From: CAXRGH01 sp964230195
GTDB taxonomy: Bacteria; Pseudomonadota; Gammaproteobacteria; Enterobacterales; Alteromonadaceae
Assembly: GCA_964230195.1 (NCBI GenBank)
Contig: CAXRGH010000013.1
Location: forward strand, 1 to 18,689
Reading direction: 5' to 3'
DNA: 18,689 bases
The notes beneath the pieces are model-generated. The model made no database searches. It was not told the DNA's origin and saw only the letters and a list, made by a program, of their open reading frames with translations. Position numbers and translations under genes: made by a program. This document shows, in pieces, positions 7,493 through 13,071 of the stretch (positions within the stretch are counted from its first letter, which is position 1; the number at the start of each line of letters is the position of its first letter).

Positions 7493-8124
7493 GAAATAAA
7501 GGGGCGTTATTGTTACTGATTGGTTTTTTGGTGATAGGCGTGTATGGCCTGATCACCGTTAAGCCGATGCAAGAGGATAGCTACCAAGCACTTCAAGCCT
7601 ATCCCAAACCTCGCCCAGTTGTGCCTTTTACGTTGACTGACTATAACGGGAATGCTTTCACCGAAGCGCATTTAAAAGGACAGTGGAATTTAATTTTTCT
7701 GGGTTACACTTACTGTCCCGATATTTGTCCTACAACACTCGCAGAACTTCGCCGTATTTATCCAACTATCACGGAAAATGAAAAGGTTAATGTTGTCTTT
7801 GTCTCGGTTGACCCAAAGCGGGATACCACACCCCAATTAAAAACCTATGTTGAGTACTTTAATCCTGCCTTTATAGGCGCAACCGCAGAGCACAAGGTTC
7901 TGTTTCCATTTACACGAAGTTTAGGGATGATGTACTCGATCCCGATGCCAGATAACGACGCTACCGATTACCTTGTGAATCACAGTGGTTCGGTGATGGT
8001 TGTCAATCCTGATGGAGAGCTAGTGGGACGTTTTGCACCTGAAGTTATTCCAGGGCAAATCGCTTTACCCAATGGCGAGGACATGATTAGTGACCTCGCA
8101 CTACTGGTGAAACAATCTCGCTAA
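7489..8124 (+). CDS. SCO/SenC family copper chaperone
   Basis: SCO1-type thioredoxin-fold protein anchored in the inner membrane, expected to mature the CuA site of subunit II. 211 residues from the ATG at 7489: membrane helix about 5-23, then the SCO domain with copper ligands Cys76 and Cys80 (YTYCPDICPTTL) and His165 (VNHSGSVMVV), plus the VFVSVDPKRDTT strand. The open frame runs 20 codons further upstream inside ctaB, but that extension is ctaB sequence in another frame; the ATG at 7489 overlaps the ctaB stop as ATGA and gives the normal signal anchor. It is the last gene of the cox cluster. Its stop overlaps the end of convergent rraA by 4 bp, with no terminator between them. Confidence 0.95.
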   Translation: MRNKGALLLLIGFLVIGVYGLITVKPMQEDSYQALQAYPKPRPVVPFTLTDYNGNAFTEAHLKGQWNLIFLGYTYCPDICPTTLAELRRIYPTITENEKVNVVFVSVDPKRDTTPQLKTYVEYFNPAFIGATAEHKVLFPFTRSLGMMYSIPMPDNDATDYLVNHSGSVMVVNPDGELVGRFAPEVIPGQIALPNGEDMISDLALLVKQSR

Positions 8125-8606
8125 TCTATATCGAGAGGGTCTTGTGATAGGATAATACCGGTACTGTCAGCATAAATGTGGTCTTGGGGAATAAAGGTAA
8201 CACCTGCAAAGTTTACCGCAATATCAACTTCGCCATCAGTCACATCTTCTGCAGATACCGGTGTTGAAGAGACCGCATGAATACCAATCTCGAGCTCAGC
8301 AAGTGTGTCCACGTCTCTAACGCTACCGTAGCAAACAATACCTTCCCATTCATTATCGAGCGCCATCTGTGCGATGCGCGCATCAACAATACCGCGTCGA
8401 AGTGAGCCGCCACCATCAATTAACAGCACTTTACCGGCGCCAGGTTGTGTCACCATATCCTCAATTAATCCTTTGTGCTCGTAGCATTTAATGGTGGTAA
8501 TTTCGCCACCATATGATGAACGACCGCCGTAGGAGATAAATAAGGGTTCGAGAACATCAACGTTATCAGCGAAGAGATCGCATAACTCAGAGGTATTGTA
8601 TTGCAT
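8121..8606 (-). CDS. rraA: Ribonuclease E activity regulator RraA
   Basis: Trimeric ring-shaped protein that binds RNase E and restrains mRNA decay. 161 residues, beginning MQYNTSELCDLFADNVDVLEP, which closely matches the normal RraA N-terminus. Visible family blocks: SYGGRSSYGGEITT, GKVLLIDGGGSLRRGIVDARIA and CYGSVRDVDTLAELEIGIHA. The frame is open for 26 codons further upstream (to 8684), but those codons contain what looks like the gene's own promoter, so I reject the longer start. The superfamily also includes 4-hydroxy-4-methyl-2-oxoglutarate aldolases; the close N-terminal match makes RraA much more likely. In E. coli rraA lies just beyond hslVU-menA. Here it is still near hslVU but separated by two other genes. 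Confidence 0.93.
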   Translation of the reverse strand: MQYNTSELCDLFADNVDVLEPLFISYGGRSSYGGEITTIKCYEHKGLIEDMVTQPGAGKVLLIDGGGSLRRGIVDARIAQMALDNEWEGIVCYGSVRDVDTLAELEIGIHAVSSTPVSAEDVTDGEVDIAVNFAGVTFIPQDHIYADSTGIILSQDPLDID

Positions 8607-8643
8607 AGTGTATTCACTTGTTTTGCTTGCTATTTCTTGCTTT

Positions 8644-8671
8644 AGTATATGAGAGATATACTTACAATCAA
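8644..8671 (-). promoter_or_regulatory. Candidate sigma-70 promoter of rraA
   Basis: On the minus strand, TTGATT (complement of 8666-8671) is followed after 16 bases by TATACT (complement of 8644-8649), close to the -35 and -10 consensus. Transcription would start near 8637, about 30 bases before the rraA ATG at 8606. The promoter lies within the possible N-terminal extension of rraA, which argues against that extension. Read by eye only. Confidence 0.6.
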
Positions 8672-8693
8672 CCGCTTTACGCATTTTGTTGAT

Positions 8694-8735
8694 GTCATAA
8701 ACGCTTCTTTATTTTGTCACTTGATAGTCATAAAC
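8694..8735. repeat. Direct repeat GTCATAAAC in the rraA-phosphatase divergent gap
   Basis: GTCATAAAC occurs at 8694-8702 and 8727-8735, 33 bases apart, both in the same orientation and each soon followed by CGC or GC. The pair lies between the rraA promoter and the phosphatase start. The spacing is about three helical turns, which would suit a DNA-binding protein touching one face, but two 9-base copies may be chance. Confidence 0.4.
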
Positions 8736-8756
8736 CGCGACTAACCTTTAGTGTGA

Positions 8757-9296
8757 ATGATATTGTACGTTGGATATGACATGGTCAACATGATTTACAG
8801 ACTGGATCTCGCCTTATTCTACTGGTTATTTAATAAAACCGCAGATGCTAATTGTCAGTGGGTTAAGTATCTTTCAAAAACCGGTGACGGACACCTCTAT
8901 CTTCTGTTGGCACTCGGTTTATTCTGGCTTGATCCTATGCATGGTGCTGTGTTTTTCTATACGGCTTTGCTTGCCTATGCACTTGAATTACCCGTCTACG
9001 TGGTTTTGAAAAAAACACTTCAACGCCAACGTCCGTGTGATTCAATTCTTAATTTTAACGCGCACATTTCTCCGTCCGATAAATTTAGTTTGCCATCAGG
9101 ACACACTGCCGCAGCTTTCTTGATGGCAACATTACTAGCGAACTTTTATCCCACCGTGGCTGTGCTTGTGTATAGCTGGGCAAGTCTTATTGGACTTTCT
9201 AGGGTGCTACTTGGGGTTCACTACCCCTCAGATGTGCTTGCGGGTGCATCCCTTGGGATAGCGATGTCTTATCTTTCTATTAGTATGCTGGGGTAG
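8757..9296 (+). CDS. PAP2-family membrane phosphatase
   Basis: Integral membrane acid phosphatase of the PAP2 superfamily, acting on lipid phosphates or diphosphates such as phosphatidic acid, phosphatidylglycerophosphate or undecaprenyl diphosphate; the substrate cannot be read from sequence. Up to 179 residues with about five or six helices. All three signature motifs are intact, numbered from the ATG at 8757: KX6RP at Lys85-Pro93, PSGH at 113-116 with catalytic His116, and SRX5HX3D as SRVLLGVHYPSD at 148-159. The start is unresolved. The ATG at 8757 lacks a ribosome site; in-frame ATGs at 8781 (GGA 6 bases upstream) and 8790 would give MVNMIYRLD or MIYRLD, which look more natural. The stop is 5 bases before the glycosyltransferase ATG, so the two form one transcription unit. 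Confidence 0.92.
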   Translation: MILYVGYDMVNMIYRLDLALFYWLFNKTADANCQWVKYLSKTGDGHLYLLLALGLFWLDPMHGAVFFYTALLAYALELPVYVVLKKTLQRQRPCDSILNFNAHISPSDKFSLPSGHTAAAFLMATLLANFYPTVAVLVYSWASLIGLSRVLLGVHYPSDVLAGASLGIAMSYLSISMLG

Positions 9297-9301
9297 GGTT
9301 T

Positions 9302-10372
9302 ATGCGAATTCTTTACGGTGTGCAAGGCACTGGCAACGGACATATTAGCCGCGCACGGATAATGGCTAAGTACTTTGCCAAACGCGACGACGTAACGGTA
9401 GACTACCTTTTTTCTGGCCGCCCCAAAGAAGCCTATTTTGATATGGAAGTGTTTGGCGATTATCAAACCCGAAAAGGCATTTCATTTCACGTATCACAAG
9501 GTGAAGTTGACGTCATTGGAACCGTTAAGAGAGCGGGCGTGCGTCGTTTAATTGGTGACGTTAAACATTTAGACCTCACTGAATATGACCTTGTCTTGAA
9601 TGATTTTGAACCCATTTCTGCCTGGGCCGCGAAGTTGCAAAACATTCCGTCAATTTCCATCAGCCATCAAGCATCGTTTGCTCACCCGATCCCCAAACAG
9701 GGTGATACTCTTGCCGATAAAATTATCATGAAATTGTTTGCACCCTGTAAAATCAGTTTAGGTGTGCATTGGCATCACTTTGGTCATTCCATCATGCCCC
9801 CCTTCATTGAAGAGGAGGCCATTGATAATCCTTTAGGTGGTTACTATTTGGTATATTTGCCGTTTGAAGATAGAGAGCAAATTGCCGATATGTTATTGCC
9901 CTTGTCTGAATATCGATTTGTCTGTTATCACTCAGCGGTAACTGAAAACTCTGTTGAAGGCAACCTAACGTGGCGCAAACCCTCCAAACAAAGTTTCAGA
10001 GATGCACTGCAACATTGCGATGGTGTTGTCGCCAATGCTGGTTTTGAGTTGTCGAGCGAAGCATTAAAACTTGCAAAATCATTACTGCTAAAGCCTTTAA
10101 CGGGGCAGTTTGAACAAGCATCTAATGTCTTGACCCTGAAATATATGGGGCTGTGTGATGAGTTACTTTCATTAACGAGTGACGATGTTGAGGCTTGGAT
10201 AACCTCGGTTGATAAGGTGACTCAACCCGTTATTTATCCCGCTGACCCTACGCCGTTGATTGATTGGCTTGTGGCTGGTCAATGGGATACAACGACGGAG
10301 ATTTGCAACGCATTATGGGAGCAAGTTGAGTTCCCAAAGTCAGTTGAAACTAAGCTTCAACAATACGCATAA
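9302..10372 (+). CDS. MJ1255-like glycosyltransferase (GT28/MurG-related)
   Basis: A 356-residue cytoplasmic protein starting MRILYGVQGTGNGHISRA, the glycine-rich N-terminal loop (GTGNGHxxRA) of the GT-B fold family that includes MurG and the TIGR00661 (MJ1255-type) proteins. The C-terminal half has VVANAGFELSSEALKLAKSLLLKP, corresponding to the nucleotide-sugar binding GG/GFxxxxEAL region of GT28 enzymes. Donor and acceptor sugars are not evident. It starts 5 bases after the phosphatase stop, with an AGGG ribosome site overlapping that stop. Pairing with a PAP2 phosphatase suggests a lipid-linked sugar or envelope-lipid step, but that is inference. Its TAA stop runs into the A-tract that serves as the T-tract of the minus-strand hslU terminator. 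Confidence 0.85.
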   Translation: MRILYGVQGTGNGHISRARIMAKYFAKRDDVTVDYLFSGRPKEAYFDMEVFGDYQTRKGISFHVSQGEVDVIGTVKRAGVRRLIGDVKHLDLTEYDLVLNDFEPISAWAAKLQNIPSISISHQASFAHPIPKQGDTLADKIIMKLFAPCKISLGVHWHHFGHSIMPPFIEEEAIDNPLGGYYLVYLPFEDREQIADMLLPLSEYRFVCYHSAVTENSVEGNLTWRKPSKQSFRDALQHCDGVVANAGFELSSEALKLAKSLLLKPLTGQFEQASNVLTLKYMGLCDELLSLTSDDVEAWITSVDKVTQPVIYPADPTPLIDWLVAGQWDTTTEICNALWEQVEFPKSVETKLQQYA

Positions 10373-10396
10373 AAAAGGCTACCTTGAGGTAGCCTT
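10371..10396 (-). terminator. Intrinsic terminator of the hslVU unit
   Basis: A perfect 9-bp stem (AAGGCTACC at 10375-10383 with GGTAGCCTT at 10388-10396) around a four-base loop. Read on the minus strand it is followed by a run of six T (complement of 10371-10376), the form of a strong Rho-independent terminator 27 bases beyond the hslU stop. On the + strand the stem is followed by CAGAAATC, without a T-run, so it would terminate the glycosyltransferase unit poorly. Confidence 0.88.
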
Positions 10397-10422
10397 CAGA
10401 AATCACCGTTTTGTTTCTATCG

Positions 10423-11754
10423 CTATAGAATGAAGCGGCTGAGATCCTCATCATCTACAAGAATGTCGAGGTGGTTGCTCACGTAATCAGCATCAATTTC
10501 AACCGTCTTAGTATCCATTTCTGATGCATCAAACGAAATTTCTTCCATCAAGCGCTCCATCACGGTGTGCAGGCGCCGAGCACCGATATTTTCTGTGGTC
10601 TCATTGACTTTCCAAGCAGCTTTCGCAATTTGCGCAATACCTGATGATGTAAAACTGATATCTAATCCTTCAGTGGCCATCAGTGCTTTATATTGTTCTG
10701 TGAGCGACGCGTTGGGCTCTGTCAGAATACTGACAAAGTCATCTACGGTTAAAGCACTCAATTCAACTCGAATAGGTAACCGACCTTGTAACTCTGGGAT
10801 AAGGTCAGAGGGTTTGCTCATCTGGAAAGCACCGGAGGAAATAAACAGGATGTGGTCAGTTTTAACCATTCCGTGTTTAGTTGAGACAGTAGAACCTTCA
10901 ACGAGAGGCAGCAAATCCCGTTGCACGCCTTCACGAGAAACATCGCCAGATCCTTGCCCTTCGCGTTTACAGATCTTGTCAATTTCATCAATGAAGACAA
11001 TACCATTTTGCTCAACTGCATCGATTGCTTGCTGCTTTAAGTCATCTTTATTGACAAGATGCGCTGCTTCTTCTTCAACTAGCAATTTAAAGGCATCTTT
11101 GATTTTTAATGTTTTCTTGTTCTTTTGACCACCGGATAAGTTTTGAAACATGCCTTGAAGTTGGTTGGTCATCTCTTCCATGCCGGGTGGCGCCATGATC
11201 TCCACGCCCACCTGAGGCGCCTCAAGTTCAAGTGTGATTTCTTTGTCGTCGAGCTTGCCTTCCCGTAATTTCTTACGAAAGATCTGGCGGGTGCCGGCAT
11301 TGTCTTGGCCTTGTTCTGATTCACCCCACGTATTTTCTGGTGGCGGTAGCAATACATCTAAAATACGTTCTTCGGCTTTTTCTTCAGCTCGGTATTTTAC
11401 CTTCTCGGTTTCTTGTTGTTTGGTCATAGTGACTGAAATATCAACAAGATCACGAATGATTGTCTCAACTTCTTTACCAACATAACCAACTTCAGTGAAC
11501 TTGGTGGCTTCTACTTTGATGAAAGGCGCGTTGGCAAGCTTGGCTAATCGGCGCGCTATTTCGGTTTTACCGACACCAGTAGGGCCAATCATTAGAATAT
11601 TCTTAGGCGTTACTTCTTGGCGTAACTCCTCATTCAGTTGCATGCGGCGCCAGCGGTTACGTAGCGCAATGGCGACTGCTCTTTTGGCATTTTTTTGACC
11701 AATAATGTGAGCATCAAGCTCATGAACAATTTCGCGTGGAGTCATATCTGACAT
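10423..11754 (-). CDS. hslU: ATP-dependent protease ATPase subunit HslU
   Basis: AAA+ unfoldase ring of the HslVU (ClpYQ) protease; it recognises and threads proteins into the HslV chamber in the cytoplasm. 443 residues, normal length. Walker A is GPTGVGKT at 57-64, the pore loop GYVG at 90-93, Walker B IVFIDEID at 252-259, and sensor region GARRLHTVMERL near 390-405. The C-terminal LSRFIL matches the conserved tail that docks into HslV and opens its active sites. The variable I-domain spans roughly 110-240. It starts 26 bases after the hslV stop, in the same transcription unit, and ends before the strong terminator at 10371-10396. Confidence 0.98.
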   Translation of the reverse strand: MSDMTPREIVHELDAHIIGQKNAKRAVAIALRNRWRRMQLNEELRQEVTPKNILMIGPTGVGKTEIARRLAKLANAPFIKVEATKFTEVGYVGKEVETIIRDLVDISVTMTKQQETEKVKYRAEEKAEERILDVLLPPPENTWGESEQGQDNAGTRQIFRKKLREGKLDDKEITLELEAPQVGVEIMAPPGMEEMTNQLQGMFQNLSGGQKNKKTLKIKDAFKLLVEEEAAHLVNKDDLKQQAIDAVEQNGIVFIDEIDKICKREGQGSGDVSREGVQRDLLPLVEGSTVSTKHGMVKTDHILFISSGAFQMSKPSDLIPELQGRLPIRVELSALTVDDFVSILTEPNASLTEQYKALMATEGLDISFTSSGIAQIAKAAWKVNETTENIGARRLHTVMERLMEEISFDASEMDTKTVEIDADYVSNHLDILVDDEDLSRFIL

Positions 11755-11780
11755 TTTATTACCTATAGATTCTTCATGAA

Positions 11781-12305
11781 TTAGTATGTGAGTGATTCAA
11801 GGGTCTGACTATGATTGGTGAATACGCAGATGTCGCCAGCAATGGTGAGACTCTTCTCCGCAATATCTGACGCTGATAAATCCGTGTTATCCAGTAATGC
11901 TTTAGCAGAGGCTTGTGCGTAAGCGCCACCTGAACCAATGGCGATCAAATCAGCCTCAGGTTGAATAACATCACCGTTACCCGTGATAATGAGAGAGGCC
12001 GAGTGGTCAGCAACAGCGAGTAATGCTTCTAGCTTGCGCAACATTCTGTCTGTCCGCCAGTCTTTCGCAAGCTCAACTGCAGCTTTAGTGAGATGTCCTT
12101 GATGCATTTCGAGTTTGGCTTCAAAACGCTCAAATAGAGTGAATGCATCGGCTGTTCCGCCAGCAAATCCTGCTAATACCTTGTTGTTGTAAAGGCGTCT
12201 TACCTTTTTGGCGTTACCTTTCATGACGGTATTACCAAGAGAAACTTGTCCATCCCCTGCGATGACGACTTCGTTATTGCGTCTGACGGATACTATGGTA
12301 GTCAT
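11781..12305 (-). CDS. hslV: ATP-dependent protease proteolytic subunit HslV
   Basis: Proteasome-beta-like threonine peptidase that forms the double hexamer core of HslVU. 174 residues, starting M-TTIVSVRRNNEVVIAGDGQ; Met1 is removed to expose Thr2 as nucleophile. GNTVMKGNAKKVRRLY supplies the conserved basic residues of the active site, and IAIGSGGAYAQASAKALL is the typical C-terminal block. The ATG has an AAGGAA ribosome site about 7 bases upstream. A sigma-32-type promoter precedes it, so heat-shock induction of hslV and hslU is expected, as in E. coli. ftsN lies upstream on the same strand, 109 bases away. Confidence 0.98.
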   Translation of the reverse strand: MTTIVSVRRNNEVVIAGDGQVSLGNTVMKGNAKKVRRLYNNKVLAGFAGGTADAFTLFERFEAKLEMHQGHLTKAAVELAKDWRTDRMLRKLEALLAVADHSASLIITGNGDVIQPEADLIAIGSGGAYAQASAKALLDNTDLSASDIAEKSLTIAGDICVFTNHSQTLESLTY

Positions 12306-12343
12306 GCTAATTTCCTTAACGTGTCTTGTGCTACGCTTAAAAA

Positions 12344-12371
12344 CATTGGGGAGAGAGAGTCATATTTCAAG
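12344..12371 (-). promoter_or_regulatory. Candidate sigma-32 heat-shock promoter of hslVU
   Basis: On the minus strand CTTGAAA (complement of 12365-12371) exactly matches the sigma-32 -35 consensus. After 13 bases comes CCCCAATG (complement of 12344-12351), which keeps the diagnostic CCCCA of the CCCCATNT -10 element. Transcription would start near 12337, giving a leader of about 30 bases to the hslV ATG. E. coli hslVU is a known RpoH target. Found by eye; no score computed. Confidence 0.75.
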
Positions 12372-12414
12372 AGGGAAATACAATATTCTCTTGGTCAGGA
12401 CTCGTTGCCAGTGG

Positions 12415-12993
12415 TTACAGATTCCAATTCCAAATTCGACAACTGTATATCCCTGCTGCTTCAATCTTATGGCGGTCAACATCGGCATGGCGCTTCTGCT
12501 GATATGGACCTAAATAGACTCGGTACCATAGCCCTTTGCTACCGCGAGTAGAGCGTACTTGCGCTTCTAAGCCTTGAAATGCAATCGTGGCTTCCATTTC
12601 TTTGGCTTGTTGCTCTGAACGAAAACTACCGCATTGCATGATGTATTGTTTTTCTGGATTGACTTCGCGCTTTTCAATTTTTTCTCCAGACGGAAGCCGA
12701 TCGGTTGCATAGGATTTTTCGAGATCCGTTGGGAAACCATACTCATCTTTCTCAAGCACTGGCAGTGGTTTGTTGTCGGTTGTCGATGGCTTGTGAGTTT
12801 TTTCTGGTTGGCTCAACGATTTCTCAAGGGCGGTAGGTTGGTCATCACCTGCCCCCTTAATAACGCTCAAACCATAACCAAAGGCAATGAGTAACCCAGC
12901 AACAATCACCACTGGGAATAGTGGGAAATTGCGTTTTGCTTTTTTGGGTTTTCGTTTTGGCTTTGACCGCGCAACGTAATCTCTGTGAGGCAT
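12415..12993 (-). CDS. ftsN: Cell division protein FtsN
   Basis: Late divisome protein that activates septal peptidoglycan synthesis. 192 residues in the FtsN layout: short cytoplasmic tail MPHRDYVARSKPKRKPKKAK with the RDYV motif and basic stretch that contact FtsA, one membrane helix at about 24-43, a Pro/Lys-rich periplasmic linker, and a C-terminal SPOR domain at about 113-190 (YIMQCGSFRSEQQAKEMEA... VYLGPY) that binds denuded septal glycan. It is clearly shorter than E. coli FtsN (319 residues), mostly because the linker is short. The start lacks a well-placed ribosome site: the nearest AGGAA is 13 bases away, inside the loop of an inverted repeat. Its place between priA and hslV matches the enterobacterial order, without cytR in between. 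Confidence 0.92.
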   Translation of the reverse strand: MPHRDYVARSKPKRKPKKAKRNFPLFPVVIVAGLLIAFGYGLSVIKGAGDDQPTALEKSLSQPEKTHKPSTTDNKPLPVLEKDEYGFPTDLEKSYATDRLPSGEKIEKREVNPEKQYIMQCGSFRSEQQAKEMEATIAFQGLEAQVRSTRGSKGLWYRVYLGPYQQKRHADVDRHKIEAAGIYSCRIWNWNL

Positions 12994-12997
12994 AATT

Positions 12998-13032
12998 AAT
13001 CGAGGGTTCCTAACTCATTCACCACCTCGATT
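12998..13032. repeat. Inverted repeat abutting the ftsN start
   Basis: AATCGAGG at 12998-13005 and CCTCGATT at 13025-13032 form perfect 8-base arms around a 19-base loop in the priA-ftsN gap. In a minus-strand transcript the stem would end 4 bases before the ftsN ATG, with the only AGGAA (complement of 13007-13011) in the loop. It could act on ftsN translation or end priA transcription; there is no T-run, so I do not call a terminator. Confidence 0.5.
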
Positions 13033-13071
13033 GTACTGGTATATTTTCACAAGACAACACTCTACATCGAT

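Noticed and set aside
8607..8684. A 26-codon N-terminal extension of rraA
   Set aside because: MQYNTSELCD is the normal family start, and a good -35/-10 promoter for rraA lies within the extension.
10565..11128. A 187-codon open frame opposite hslU
   Set aside because: It lies fully inside the well-supported hslU gene, its translation has no recognisable domain, and it has no ribosome site; it looks like a codon-bias shadow.
12208..12551. Two open frames of about 100 codons opposite hslV and the ftsN end
   Set aside because: They cross the hslV start, its sigma-32 promoter and the ftsN 3' end, and show no family features.
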